A stretch of 21,776 nucleotides of DNA from Pseudazoarcus pumilus_A (GCA_033837965.1 JAJLLM010000070.1:1-21776); one strand, 5' to 3'. Positions 1-9,296 are shown, counted from the stretch's first letter. Notes: generated by a model not told the origin, from the sequence alone. Numbers and translations: made by a program.

Positions 1-1697
<1,697 letters not shown>

Positions 1698-1713
1698 GGT
1701 TTTCTCTGTTCAA

Positions 1714-1733
1714 CGGCCCGCGTGAGCGGGCCG
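1714..1733 (-). other. GC-only hairpin in gyrB leader
   Basis: A perfect 8-bp inverted repeat (CGGCCCGC / GCGGGCCG on the + strand) with a 4-nt loop lies between dnaN and gyrB. In the minus-strand transcript the stem ends 16 nt before the gyrB ATG. No U-tract follows, so it does not look like an intrinsic terminator. It may be a leader or processing hairpin. Confidence 0.6.
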
Positions 1734-1791
1734 GGTACAACGTCGTGACGACCGGTTGGCCACCACGTGTCTGCGAGTGTGAGCGTCTTCC

Positions 1792-2898
1792 TTAAATGCG
1801 CATCGGCATCACGACGTACTTGAAGCTCTCGTCGCCCGGCAGCGTCAGCAGGGCGCTGGAGTTGCCGTCGTTGAAGCGCCATTCGATGGTGTCGGCCGAG
1901 ACGTTGCCGAGCACGTCGAGCAGGTAGCTGACGTTGAAGCCGATGTCGGCACCCTCGCCGTGGAAGTCGATCTCGAGTTCCTCGACGGCTTCTTCCTGCT
2001 CGGTGTTGGAGCTGCTGATGCGCAGTACGCCGTCACCGATGACCAGACGTACGCCGCGGAATTTCTCGTTGGTCAGGATGGCCACGCGCTGCAGTGCGGC
2101 CAGCAGCGGTGCGCGCTCGAAGACCACCAGCTTTGGATGGTTCTGCGGAATCACGCGCTCGTAGTCGGGGAACTTGCCGTCGATGAGTTTGGACACCAGC
2201 TCGGTCGGGCCGAAGCGGAACTGGGCCTGGTTGCCGGCCACCACGACTTCCAGCAGGTCGTCGGTGTCGGCCAGCTGGCGGGCAAGTTCGGTGACGGTCT
2301 TGCGCGGCAGGATGACCTCGGTGCGCTCGATGGAGGATTCGATGGGGCTGGAAGCAAAGGCCAGACGGTGGCCATCGGTGGCGACCATGCGCAGTTCGTT
2401 GCCTTCGACGATCAGCAGCAGGCCGTTGAGGTAGTAGCGGATGTCCTGCTGCGCCATGGAATAGGCCACCTGCGCGAGCTGGCGCTTGAAGGCCTTCTGC
2501 GACACGGCAAAGCGCGCGCCGCCTTCTTCCGGCGGATTCATGCGCGGGTAGTCGGCGGCGGGCAGCGTCTGTAGCGCGAAACGGCTCTTGCCGGCCTTCA
2601 CGGTGAGGCGCTTGTCGTCGAGCGTGAGGTTCACGTCGGCGCCGTCCGGCAGCGCGCGCAGGATGTCCTGCAGCTTGCGCGCGGAGACCGTGAGGTTGGC
2701 GTCTTCACCGCCGAGGTCGCCGGCCGTGGTGGTGCGGATCTGGATTTCGATGTCGGTGGCGAGCATGGTGAGCTGTTCGCCGCGCTTCTCGATCAGCACG
2801 TTGGACAGGATCGGCAGCGTGTGGCGCTTCTCGACGATGTTCGAGACCGACTGCAGCGGGGCGAGCAGGGCGTCGCGGGTAGTGGTGAGCAGATGCAT
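1792..2898 (-). CDS. dnaN: DNA polymerase III beta sliding clamp
   Basis: DnaN forms the ring-shaped dimer that tethers DNA polymerase III to DNA and also recruits repair polymerases, ligase and Hda. The 368-residue product has the usual length for the family and the three repeated clamp domains. Recognisable stretches are MHLLTTTRDALLAPLQSVSNIVE at the N terminus, NGLLLIVEGNELRMVATDGHRLA in the middle, and the C-terminal end YVVMPMRI, the conserved clamp tail that lines the partner-binding pocket. The start is an ATG with a poor Shine-Dalgarno, consistent with coupling to upstream dnaA, whose stop lies 72 nt away. The order dnaA-dnaN-gyrB (recF absent between dnaN and gyrB) is common in betaproteobacteria. 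Confidence 0.97.
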   Translation of the reverse strand: MHLLTTTRDALLAPLQSVSNIVEKRHTLPILSNVLIEKRGEQLTMLATDIEIQIRTTTAGDLGGEDANLTVSARKLQDILRALPDGADVNLTLDDKRLTVKAGKSRFALQTLPAADYPRMNPPEEGGARFAVSQKAFKRQLAQVAYSMAQQDIRYYLNGLLLIVEGNELRMVATDGHRLAFASSPIESSIERTEVILPRKTVTELARQLADTDDLLEVVVAGNQAQFRFGPTELVSKLIDGKFPDYERVIPQNHPKLVVFERAPLLAALQRVAILTNEKFRGVRLVIGDGVLRISSSNTEQEEAVEELEIDFHGEGADIGFNVSYLLDVLGNVSADTIEWRFNDGNSSALLTLPGDESFKYVVMPMRI

Positions 2899-2933
2899 GG
2901 CGTCAGATTCGTCCGTCTTTGTTGTTGGTGATG

Positions 2934-2951
2934 CCGGCCTGCAATGGCCGG
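2934..2951 (-). other. small hairpin between dnaA and dnaN
   Basis: A 6-bp inverted repeat CCGGCC / GGCCGG with a 6-nt loop sits in the 72-nt gap between the dnaA stop and the dnaN start. No T-run follows on either strand, so it is not a convincing terminator. It could modulate read-through or mRNA processing between the two genes, but hairpins of this size are common in GC-rich DNA. Confidence 0.3.
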
Positions 2952-2970
2952 GTGCGGGCGGTTGGCTCGT

Positions 2971-4371
2971 TCATCCCCGCAGGACCTGGGTCAGAACGTG
3001 TACATCGTGATTCAACTGGGCATCGCCGAGGCGCAGCTCGGTGATGGTGCGGCAGGCATGTAACACCGTGGTGTGGTCGCGCCCACCGAAGGCTTCGCCG
3101 ATGGCCGGCAGCGACATCGGCGTGAGTTCCTTGGCCAGCCACATCGCTACCTGACGCGGCCGCGCGATCACGCGCGTGCGCTTGCGCGAATGCATGTCGG
3201 CAACCTTGATCTTGTAGAAGTCGGACACCGTCTTCTGGATGTGCTCGATGGTGAGCTGGCGGTTGTGCGCGTTGAGCAGATCCTTCAGCGCAGCCTTGGC
3301 AAGCTCCAGCGTGATCGGCTGGTTCTGGAAATTGGCGTAGGCCACGACCTTATTCAGCGCGCCTTCGAGCTCGCGCACGTTGGAACGCAGGTTCTTGGCG
3401 ATGAGGAAGGCAACGTCGTCGCAGATCTGCGCGCGCAGCACTTCGGCCTTCTTCTTCAGGATGGCGACGCGCATCTCCAGCTCGGGCGGCTCGATCTGCA
3501 CCGTCAGGCCCCAGTCGAAGCGCGAGATCAGCCGGTCTTCCAGACCCTGGATGTCCTTGGGGTAGGTGTCGCAGGTGATGACGATCTGCTTCTTGGCCTC
3601 TGTCAGCGCGTTGAAGGCGTGGAAGAACTCTTCCTGCGTGCGCGTCTTGCGGTTGAAGAACTGGATGTCGTCGATGATCAGCAGGTCGAGCGAGCGGTAG
3701 TACATCTTGAACTGCTCGAAGCTCTGCTGCTGATAGGCGCGCACCACGTCGGCGTAATAGTCCTCCGCGTGCACGTAACGGATGACCGCCGAAGGGTTGC
3801 TACGGTACACCGAGTTGCCGATGGCGTGCACCAGGTGGGTCTTGCCGAGGCCGACGCCGCCGTAGATGAACAGCGGGTTGTAGCCGGTGCCGGGGTTCTC
3901 GGCCACCTGCATTGCGGCGGCGCGGGCGAGGTCGTTGGCGCGGCCGGTGACGAGGTTGTCGAAGCTGAAGTCGCCGTTCAGGCGTGTCTTGTCGTAGCCG
4001 GATTCGGCGACACGGCGACGTGGCGCTTCGCTGGCAGGCGGTGCGGCGGGAACGGGCTCTGCAGCGGCTACGGGTGCAGGTGCCTGGGCAGCCGCTGCGG
4101 GCGCAGCCGCACCATTGGTGACGTTGGGGAGTACCAGTTGCAGGTCGATGGGTTCGCCGTGAAACTCTTCGCCCAGCTCACCGATGCGCCGCAGGTACCG
4201 CTCACGCACCCACTGCAGCACGAAGCGGTTGGGTGCGAACAGACGCAGTGAGGGCGTATCGGCGGTGTGGTTGCCATCTGCCTTGAGCGCCTTGATCCAG
4301 GTGCTGAACTGCTGGGGCGGCAGCTCGCTCTCGAGTCGGGACAGGCAGAAGGACCAGAAATCTTGGGTCAC
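2971..4371 (-). CDS. dnaA: chromosomal replication initiator DnaA
   Basis: DnaA binds 9-bp DnaA boxes and melts the origin using ATP. The 466-residue product starts with GTG (4371-4369); MTQDFWSFCLSRLESELPPQ is the normal DnaA N terminus, which fixes the start despite a poor Shine-Dalgarno. Domain I spans about residues 1-90. Domain II is a short Ala/Pro-rich linker. Domain III is the AAA+ core with Walker A GGVGLGKTHL (K177) and Walker B LLIIDDIQFF. Domain IV is the DNA-binding helix-turn-helix with the signature GGRDHTTVLHACRTI near the C terminus. It faces rpmH divergently; a perfect DnaA box in that gap (4567-4575) could mediate autoregulation. Confidence 0.98.
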   Translation of the reverse strand: MTQDFWSFCLSRLESELPPQQFSTWIKALKADGNHTADTPSLRLFAPNRFVLQWVRERYLRRIGELGEEFHGEPIDLQLVLPNVTNGAAAPAAAAQAPAPVAAAEPVPAAPPASEAPRRRVAESGYDKTRLNGDFSFDNLVTGRANDLARAAAMQVAENPGTGYNPLFIYGGVGLGKTHLVHAIGNSVYRSNPSAVIRYVHAEDYYADVVRAYQQQSFEQFKMYYRSLDLLIIDDIQFFNRKTRTQEEFFHAFNALTEAKKQIVITCDTYPKDIQGLEDRLISRFDWGLTVQIEPPELEMRVAILKKKAEVLRAQICDDVAFLIAKNLRSNVRELEGALNKVVAYANFQNQPITLELAKAALKDLLNAHNRQLTIEHIQKTVSDFYKIKVADMHSRKRTRVIARPRQVAMWLAKELTPMSLPAIGEAFGGRDHTTVLHACRTITELRLGDAQLNHDVHVLTQVLRG

Positions 4372-4566
4372 GGATTTGTCGATCTGGGCTCACGGTTCCA
4401 TGCAAAGCGAGGGCGGATGGCGCCGCAGTCGGGCTGCCACCGGATTGCCACAACACGCCAGGCATGCTGGAAAAACCCCGCTGCGGATGAGGCCGGAAGG
4501 ACAATTGCATGGTGCCGGCGCGGCAACGAGGTACGACCCCCGGATTCTAACCCCGCAGCGCCTGAC

Positions 4567-4575
4567 TTATCCACA
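4567..4575 (+). promoter_or_regulatory. DnaA box (perfect TTATCCACA)
   Basis: This exact consensus 9-mer lies 196 nt upstream of the dnaA start and 20 nt before the rpmH -35 hexamer. It is the only clear DnaA box in the dnaA-rpmH gap. One box suits dnaA autoregulation; on its own it is thin evidence for a replication origin at this position. The 285-nt gap is about 60% G+C, with no marked AT-rich unwinding segment. Confidence 0.75.
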
Positions 4576-4595
4576 GCACGGGCCAAAAAATGTGC

Positions 4596-4624
4596 TTGAC
4601 AAACATGGCTCTATCGAATCAAAT
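4596..4624 (+). promoter_or_regulatory. sigma-70 promoter for rpmH operon
   Basis: A perfect -35 hexamer TTGACA (4596-4601) is followed after 17 nt by TCAAAT (4619-4624; 4 of 6 to TATAAT). The likely transcription start near 4631 gives a leader of about 26 nt before the rpmH ATG. The strong -35 fits a highly expressed ribosomal protein gene. It probably drives rpmH-rnpA-yidD-yidC. Confidence 0.65.
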
Positions 4625-4656
4625 ACCGCGTTTGACCCAAACCCGGCAGAACCAAA

Positions 4657-4791
4657 ATGAAACGCACTTATCAGCCCTCCGTCGTCCGTCGCAAGCGCAC
4701 CCATGGCTTTCTGGTCCGCATGAAGACCCGTGGTGGCCGCGCGGTGATCCGTGCCCGCCGCGCCAAGGGTCGTCACCGTCTCGCCGTCTGA
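4657..4791 (+). CDS. rpmH: 50S ribosomal protein L34
   Basis: L34 is a small basic protein of the large ribosomal subunit. The 44-residue sequence MKRTYQPSVVRRKRTHGFLV... ending RAKGRHRLAV matches the family over its whole length and is rich in Arg/Lys. The ATG start is certain although no good Shine-Dalgarno is visible (GGCAGAACC precedes it). It is the first gene after the 4596-4624 promoter. The rnpA start codon begins 1 nt after its stop, so the two are in one transcript. Two hairpins follow directly (4806-4836 and 4846-4873) and may set the ratio of L34 to RNase P protein. Confidence 0.97.
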   Translation: MKRTYQPSVVRRKRTHGFLVRMKTRGGRAVIRARRAKGRHRLAV

Positions 4792-4792
4792 G

Positions 4793-5152
4793 GTGATTGA
4801 CACACCAGACGCCGGACAAGGTTTCCCCGGCGTCTGCAGACTGCGAAAAACGGATGAGTATTCATCCGTTTTTGCTTTTCGGCGGGCGCTCAAGGGGCGC
4901 TACCTGATGCTGCACTACCGGCCCAACGAGTTGCCGCATGCCCGCCTTGGCGTGGTGGTGGCGAAGCGACTGGCGAAGCGCGCCAACCTGCGCAATCTCG
5001 TCAAGCGCATCGTGCGGGAAGAGTTCCGCAAGCGACGTGCAACGCTGCCGGCCGTCGATATCGTGATGCGTCTGTCCGCCCCCGTTGGGGAGGCGACGCG
5101 CAGCATGATCAACGAAGACGTCGTCCGTTTGCTGGAACGCCTGCCAAGATGA
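4793..5152 (+). CDS. rnpA: ribonuclease P protein component
   Basis: RnpA is the protein cofactor of the RNase P ribozyme, which removes 5' leaders from tRNA precursors. No ATG lies at a suitable position. The GTG at 4793, 1 nt after the rpmH stop, gives 119 residues, the normal family length, and places FPGVCRLRKTDEYSSVF at the expected N-terminal position. The conserved basic region ANLRNLVKRIVREEFR is the RNR-type RNA-binding motif. The open frame extends upstream to an ATG at 4751, but that lies inside rpmH and adds sequence foreign to the family. The stop overlaps the yidD start (ATGA). The DNA for residues K19-F27 is a perfect palindrome (4846-4873), written with A/T-ending codons unusual for this GC-rich region. 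Confidence 0.93.
   Translation: MIDTPDAGQGFPGVCRLRKTDEYSSVFAFRRALKGRYLMLHYRPNELPHARLGVVVAKRLAKRANLRNLVKRIVREEFRKRRATLPAVDIVMRLSAPVGEATRSMINEDVVRLLERLPR
4806..4836 (+). other. GC-rich hairpin just after rpmH
   Basis: A perfect 10-bp inverted repeat, CAGACGCCGG (4806-4815) and CCGGCGTCTG (4827-4836), with an 11-nt loop that could itself form GG/CC pairs. It begins 15 nt after the rpmH stop and lies within the first codons of rnpA. No T-run follows, so it may be a 3' stabiliser for rpmH mRNA or a processing or pause hairpin. Confidence 0.6.
4846..4873 (+). terminator. terminator-like palindrome inside rnpA codons 18-27
   Basis: A perfect 12-bp inverted repeat: AAAAACGGATGA (4846-4857), loop GTAT, TCATCCGTTTTT (4862-4873). 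The core CGGATGA/TCATCCG is flanked by A5 and T5, and a second T4 follows (4876-4879), giving the layout of an intrinsic terminator. It lies within the conserved rnpA coding motif KTDEYSSVF. It could act as a partial terminator (attenuator) lowering rnpA, yidD and yidC relative to rpmH. The palindrome is directly seen; its activity is inferred. Confidence 0.5.
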
Positions 5153-5382
5153 TGACCCGGTTGCTGATCGGCCTCATTGCTGCGTACCGCTTTCTGATCA
5201 GTCCCCTGCTCGGGAGTAACTGTCGCTTTTATCCGACCTGTTCCGAGTATGCCCGCGAAGCCATCGAGACACATGGCGCCTTGCGCGGCACGTGGATGAC
5301 CGTGCGCAGGCTCGGTCGCTGCCACCCCTTCCATCCGGGCGGGTATGATCCCGTCTCCAAACCTTCGCACAGTCAAGACTAA
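5149..5382 (+). CDS. yidD: membrane protein insertion efficiency factor YidD
   Basis: YidD is a small protein associated with the inner membrane that aids insertion of proteins through YidC. The 77-residue product shows the family core NCRFYPTCSEYAREAIETHG, followed by RLGRCHPFHPGGYDPV, with the conserved cysteines and the HPGGYDPV end motif. The N terminus (LLIGLIAAYRFLISPLLG) is hydrophobic/amphipathic, as expected for membrane attachment. The ATG at 5149 overlaps the rnpA stop by 4 nt (a second ATG follows at 5152), and yidC starts 5 nt after the yidD stop. The rpmH-rnpA-yidD-yidC order is the classical one. Confidence 0.95.
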   Translation: MMTRLLIGLIAAYRFLISPLLGSNCRFYPTCSEYAREAIETHGALRGTWMTVRRLGRCHPFHPGGYDPVSKPSHSQD

Positions 5383-5387
5383 ATCCG

Positions 5388-7070
5388 ATGGATCAGCGCC
5401 GCCTCATAGCCTTTCTCGTACTTTCCTTTGCCCTGGTCATGCTGTGGGACGCATGGACGTCGGATCAGCGTCGCAACGCCGCTCCGGCCCCGGTTGCGCA
5501 GCAGATGGCTCCCGGTGCTGCTGCTGCAGCGGACGATGGTGCCATTCCCACGCCGACCTCCGACCTCGCCCAGGCCGTCGACCCGGCCGCGGTGCCCGAG
5601 GCCAGCGCGCCGCAGGCTTCGCCGTCGCAGCGTCGCATCACGGTCGAGACCGACATGGTCAAGGCCGAGGTATCCGCGCTGGGTGGCCAGATCGTGCGCA
5701 TGGAGCTCAAGCGCCATGCCGCTTCCGGCGAGGACCGCTCACGCAACTTCGTGCTCTTCGACGACGGCATGCGCCACACCTATGCCGCTCAGGGTGGCCT
5801 GATCGGTGACGGTCTCCCCAACCATCGCACGGTGTATGCCCTGCCGGAGTCCGACCAGATTCTTGAAGCCGGTCAGGATCGGCTGGTGCTGCGTCTCAAG
5901 GCGCTGGATACCCAGGGGGTCGAAGTCACCAAGGTGTTGACCTTCGAGCGCGGCAGCTATGTCATCGGCATGGAGTATGAGCTGACCAACCGCAGTGATC
6001 GTGCGGTGTCGGCCCACGCCTATTTCCAGTTCGCGCGCGACGGCCGTCCGGCCGAGGCAGTCGAGGTCTTCGGGGTCAGTACCTTCACGGGCCCGGCGGT
6101 CTATACCGATGAGGCCAAGTTCCAGAAGGTTCAGTTCGAGGACATCGATGAGGGCAAGGCCAAGTTTGTGCCGCGCTCCAGTGATGGCTGGCTGGCCATG
6201 GTGCAGCACTACTTCGTGGCCGCGTGGTTGCCCGAAGCCGGTGTACAGCGCGAGAACTACATGCGCAAGATCGGCCCGGACCAGTACACCGCGGGGGTAA
6301 TCATGCCGGTTGCGGCACTCGCGCCGGAGCAGACCGCTACCGTCGGCACGCGCCTGTATGCCGGCCCGCAGGAGCAGGATCAGCTTGACGGCATCGCCGA
6401 GGGCCTCGGTCTGGTGGTCGACTACGGCTGGCTGACGGTCATTGCTGCGCCGCTGTTCTGGGTGCTGTCGTGGTTCCACGATCTGACCGGCAACTGGGGC
6501 TGGGCCATCATTCTCGTGACGGTGCTGATCAAGGCGGTGTTCTTCCCGCTGTCGGCGGCAAGCTACAAGTCGATGGCCAAGATGCGCGTGCTCGGCCCGC
6601 GCATGCAGCGCATCAAGGAGCTGTATGGCAACGACAAGGCGCGCATGCAGCAGGAAGTAATGCAGATGTACCGCACCGAGAAGATCAATCCGCTCGGGGG
6701 CTGCCTGCCGATCCTGATCCAGATTCCGGTGTTCATCGCGCTGTACTGTGTGCTGCTGGGCAGTGTCGAGATGCGCCACGCGCCTTGGCTGGGCTGGATC
6801 ACCGATCTGTCCGCGCAGGATCCCTACTACATCCTGCCGGTGCTGATGGGCGCCACGATGTTCATCCAGATGAAGCTGAACCCGGCGCCGCCTGATCCGA
6901 TCCAGGCGAAGGTCATGATGGCCCTGCCGTTCGTGTTCACCGTCATGTTCCTGTGGTTCCCGTCCGGTCTGGTGCTGTACTGGGTGGTCAACAACATCCT
7001 GTCGATCGCACAGCAGTGGCAGATCACGCGCATGATCGAAGCACAGAAGAAGGCCGGCAAGCCGGTCTGA
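5388..7070 (+). CDS. yidC: membrane protein insertase YidC (Oxa1 family)
   Basis: YidC inserts and folds inner-membrane proteins, alone or with SecYEG. The 560-residue length matches Gram-negative YidC. Order: N-terminal membrane segment (RRLIAFLVLSFALVMLW), an Ala/Pro-rich linker, the large periplasmic domain (about residues 80-330), then the five-helix insertase core. The core includes SYKSMAKMRVLGPRMQRIKELYGNDKAR (cytosolic coiled-coil loop), NPLGGCLPILIQIPVFIALY, LSAQDPYYILPVLMGATMF and FLWFPSGLVLYWVVNN. The C-terminal tail is basic (AQKKAGKPV). The conserved hydrophilic-groove arginine of E. coli YidC (in IVRGIMYPL) is a lysine here, K382 in VLIKAVFFPL. From memory this is common in betaproteobacteria, but I did not check it. 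Confidence 0.97.
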   Translation: MDQRRLIAFLVLSFALVMLWDAWTSDQRRNAAPAPVAQQMAPGAAAAADDGAIPTPTSDLAQAVDPAAVPEASAPQASPSQRRITVETDMVKAEVSALGGQIVRMELKRHAASGEDRSRNFVLFDDGMRHTYAAQGGLIGDGLPNHRTVYALPESDQILEAGQDRLVLRLKALDTQGVEVTKVLTFERGSYVIGMEYELTNRSDRAVSAHAYFQFARDGRPAEAVEVFGVSTFTGPAVYTDEAKFQKVQFEDIDEGKAKFVPRSSDGWLAMVQHYFVAAWLPEAGVQRENYMRKIGPDQYTAGVIMPVAALAPEQTATVGTRLYAGPQEQDQLDGIAEGLGLVVDYGWLTVIAAPLFWVLSWFHDLTGNWGWAIILVTVLIKAVFFPLSAASYKSMAKMRVLGPRMQRIKELYGNDKARMQQEVMQMYRTEKINPLGGCLPILIQIPVFIALYCVLLGSVEMRHAPWLGWITDLSAQDPYYILPVLMGATMFIQMKLNPAPPDPIQAKVMMALPFVFTVMFLWFPSGLVLYWVVNNILSIAQQWQITRMIEAQKKAGKPV

Positions 7071-7078
7071 TGGTGCGG

Positions 7079-7099
7079 GCGGCGCGCCTCATGCGCCGC
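7079..7099 (+). other. GC-only hairpin before mnmE
   Basis: A perfect 7-bp repeat GCGGCGC (7079-7085) and GCGCCGC (7093-7099), extendable in RNA by one G-U pair, lies between yidC and mnmE. It ends 16 nt before the mnmE GTG and sits just upstream of the GGAG ribosome site. No U-tract follows, so it is not a typical terminator. Confidence 0.5.
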
Positions 7100-7115
7100 G
7101 TGACGGAGCGGGAAG

Positions 7116-8483
7116 GTGACGGATACGCAGCGTACAAGCGAGCCTTCCCGTGATGGCGGTGACCTGATCGCCGCCATCGCCACCGCCCCCGGTCGCGGGG
7201 GAATCGGTGTCGTGCGGGTGTCCGGCCGTAATCTCCTTCCTTTCGCGCAGGCTTTGAGCGACAACGCGCCCGAGCCGCGTCGCGCGCACTTCACTCGTTT
7301 CCTGGCGGCTGACGGCACGGTGCTCGATGAGGGCCTGTTGCTGTATTTCCGTGCTCCGCATTCGTTTACCGGTGAAGACGTGCTCGAGTTGCAGGGGCAT
7401 GGCGGCCCGGTGGTGATGCGCATGTTGCTGGCCCGCTGCGTGGAGCTAGGCGCCCGGCTGGCCGGGCCCGGCGAGTTTTCCCGCAGGGCGTTTCTGAACG
7501 GGCGCATGGATCTGGCTCAGGCCGAGGCGGTCGCCGATCTGATCGAGGCCTCCACCGAGCAGGCAGCCAGATCGGCTGTGCGTTCGCTGGGCGGTGAGTT
7601 TTCGCGTCGCATCGAAGCGTTGCGCGACGAGCTCGTCGATCTGCGCATGCTGGTCGAGGCAACGCTGGATTTCCCTGAGGAGGAAATTGATTTCCTCGAG
7701 AAGGCCCGCGCCTTCGAGCGTTTGCAGTCGATTGCCACGCATCTGGAGAGTGTGCTGCGTACGGCTCGTCAAGGCGCGCTTTTGCGGGATGGTCTGCGGG
7801 TCGTGCTGGCCGGCCGGCCGAACGTCGGGAAGTCCAGCTTGCTCAACGCGCTGGCGGGTGATGAGCGCGCCATCGTGACCGAGATTGCCGGTACGACGCG
7901 TGACGTGCTGCGGGAAACCATACAGATCGAAGGTGTTCCCTTGCACATCATCGATACTGCCGGCTTGCGCGATACGGATGACCCGGTGGAGCGGATCGGT
8001 GTTGCACGCAGCTGGCGCGAGATCGAGAACGCGGATGTACTGGTGCTGCTGAGCGATGTCAGTGATGTCGCCGGTGATGCCGAGTTGGATGCCAGCATGC
8101 CGGCGTCGCTGCCCAGAATCCGTGTGGTGAACAAGATCGATCTCACACAGGAGGCTGCGCGGCGCGAGACATGTGCCGGCGTTCCGACCATTCGGCTTTC
8201 TGCGCGCAACGGTGAAGGCGTAGATCTGTTCCGATCGGAATTGTTGGCGGTAGCCGGATGGCAAGCCTCCGGAGAGGATGTATTCATCGCACGGGAGCGA
8301 CATCTTCTGGCCTTGCGTCGGGCACAGGATCATGTCTCCGCGGCGCATGCCCAGGCCGGTGTATTGGAGCTTTTCGCAGAAGAGCTGAGGCTGGCGCATG
8401 ACGCTCTGGGTGAGATCACGGGGGCTTTCACGCCCGATGACCTGCTGGGTGTCATCTTCTCGCGGTTCTGCATCGGCAAGTAG
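7116..8483 (+). CDS. mnmE: tRNA-modifying GTPase MnmE (TrmE)
   Basis: MnmE works with MnmG to add the aminomethyl or carboxymethylaminomethyl group at C5 of the wobble uridine of certain tRNAs. The 455-residue protein has the N-terminal folate-binding domain (AIATAPGRGGIGVVRVSG), a helical domain, and an inserted G domain. The G motifs are: G1 GRPNVGKSS (K239), G2 GTTRD, G3 DTAGLRD and G4 NKIDL. The C-terminal FCIGK (C452) is the family signature. The GTG start at 7116 has GGAG 7 nt upstream. A parS site lies 3 nt after the stop. mnmG is not in the window. Confidence 0.97.
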   Translation: MTDTQRTSEPSRDGGDLIAAIATAPGRGGIGVVRVSGRNLLPFAQALSDNAPEPRRAHFTRFLAADGTVLDEGLLLYFRAPHSFTGEDVLELQGHGGPVVMRMLLARCVELGARLAGPGEFSRRAFLNGRMDLAQAEAVADLIEASTEQAARSAVRSLGGEFSRRIEALRDELVDLRMLVEATLDFPEEEIDFLEKARAFERLQSIATHLESVLRTARQGALLRDGLRVVLAGRPNVGKSSLLNALAGDERAIVTEIAGTTRDVLRETIQIEGVPLHIIDTAGLRDTDDPVERIGVARSWREIENADVLVLLSDVSDVAGDAELDASMPASLPRIRVVNKIDLTQEAARRETCAGVPTIRLSARNGEGVDLFRSELLAVAGWQASGEDVFIARERHLLALRRAQDHVSAAHAQAGVLELFAEELRLAHDALGEITGAFTPDDLLGVIFSRFCIGK

Positions 8484-8486
8484 AGC

Positions 8487-8502
8487 GGTTTCACGTGAAA
8501 CA
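8487..8502. promoter_or_regulatory. parS centromere site 1
   Basis: The 16-mer GGTTTCACGTGAAACA differs from the well-known ParB-binding consensus TGTTTCACGTGAAACA only at the first base. The 14-bp core is a perfect palindrome. It lies in the 32-nt gap between mnmE and the TSUP gene. ParB loads at such sites, which usually cluster near the origin; dnaA is about 4 kb away. parA and parB are not in the window. Confidence 0.93.
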
Positions 8503-8515
8503 GGAGCGTTGAGCG

Positions 8516-9286
8516 GTGGATCTTGAAGGCGTTCTGTTGGTGATAGCCGTTGCCGCATTCATGGCCGGTTTCGTGGACGCAGTCGTCGGTGGCGGGGGTT
8601 TGATTCAGATTCCAGCGCTGTTTACTGCCTTCCCTGCAACCTCACCCGCGACGCTGTTCGGTACCAACAAGATCGCCAGCATCGTCGGCACCACCAGTGC
8701 CGCTGTCCAGTACTCAAGACGCGTCAGCATTCCGTGGAAGATTGCCTTGCCTGGCGCTACGGCTGCGTTGATTGGGGCGTGGTTCGGTGCGCGCGCAGTA
8801 GCCTGGATGCCGGTGGAGTTGTTGCGGCCGTTGGTGCTGTTATTGCTGGTCCTCGTGGCGGTCTACACCTTCGCGCGGAAGGACTTCGGGACCGGGGTGA
8901 GCAAGGCGGCTCTGGCAAACCGGGACGTTGTGATCACGGTTGTGATCGCATTGTGCGTTGGCTTCTACGATGGCTTCTTCGGGCCGGGTACTGGAAGTTT
9001 CTTCATCTTCCTGTTGGTGCGTTTCATTTCGCTGGATTTCCTACACGCCTCGGCCACAGCAAAGATACTCAATGTGGCAACCAACCTCGCTGCGCTGGCG
9101 TTCTTCGCAAGCAGTGTCGACCTGCTCTGGAAGGCGGGTCTGATCATGGCGTGCTGCAACCTGACGGGTGCGGTGATTGGGTCACGCATGGCGTTGCGTC
9201 ATGGCGCGGGATTCGTTCGCCACATCTTCCTCGTCGTGGTCGTGCTGCTGATTGCAAAGATGGCTTATGACCTTGTATCGGTCTGA
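8516..9286 (+). CDS. TSUP (TauE/SafE) family membrane permease, YfcA-like
   Basis: This is a polytopic inner-membrane protein of 256 residues, mostly hydrophobic with about eight membrane segments. The two family half-repeats are visible: AGFVDAVVGGGGLIQIPALF with FGTNKIASIVGTTSA near the N terminus, and VGFYDGFFGPGTGSFFIFLLV with ATAKILNVATNLAAL in the second half. The family (DUF81, TauE/SafE) is linked to export or uptake of sulfite, sulfonates and other organic anions. The E. coli relative YfcA appears closest by memory, and the substrate cannot be assigned. The GTG start has AGGAG 8-9 nt upstream. The gene sits between two parS sites and two RNA-modification genes with which it shares no obvious function. 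Confidence 0.88.
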   Translation: MDLEGVLLVIAVAAFMAGFVDAVVGGGGLIQIPALFTAFPATSPATLFGTNKIASIVGTTSAAVQYSRRVSIPWKIALPGATAALIGAWFGARAVAWMPVELLRPLVLLLLVLVAVYTFARKDFGTGVSKAALANRDVVITVVIALCVGFYDGFFGPGTGSFFIFLLVRFISLDFLHASATAKILNVATNLAALAFFASSVDLLWKAGLIMACCNLTGAVIGSRMALRHGAGFVRHIFLVVVVLLIAKMAYDLVSV

Positions 9287-9296
9287 ACTCACTGAC

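Noticed and set aside
4138..4170. GTGAAAC half of a parS site in dnaA
   Set aside because: Half-site only, inside a coding region, with no palindromic partner.
4202..4510. Minus-strand open frame across the dnaA start and upstream gap
   Set aside because: Out of frame with dnaA, unlike any family I know, no ribosome site; the region is the divergent dnaA-rpmH gap.
4751..4792. Upstream ATG extension of rnpA
   Set aside because: It lies inside rpmH and adds residues not expected in RnpA; the GTG at 4793 gives normal family length.
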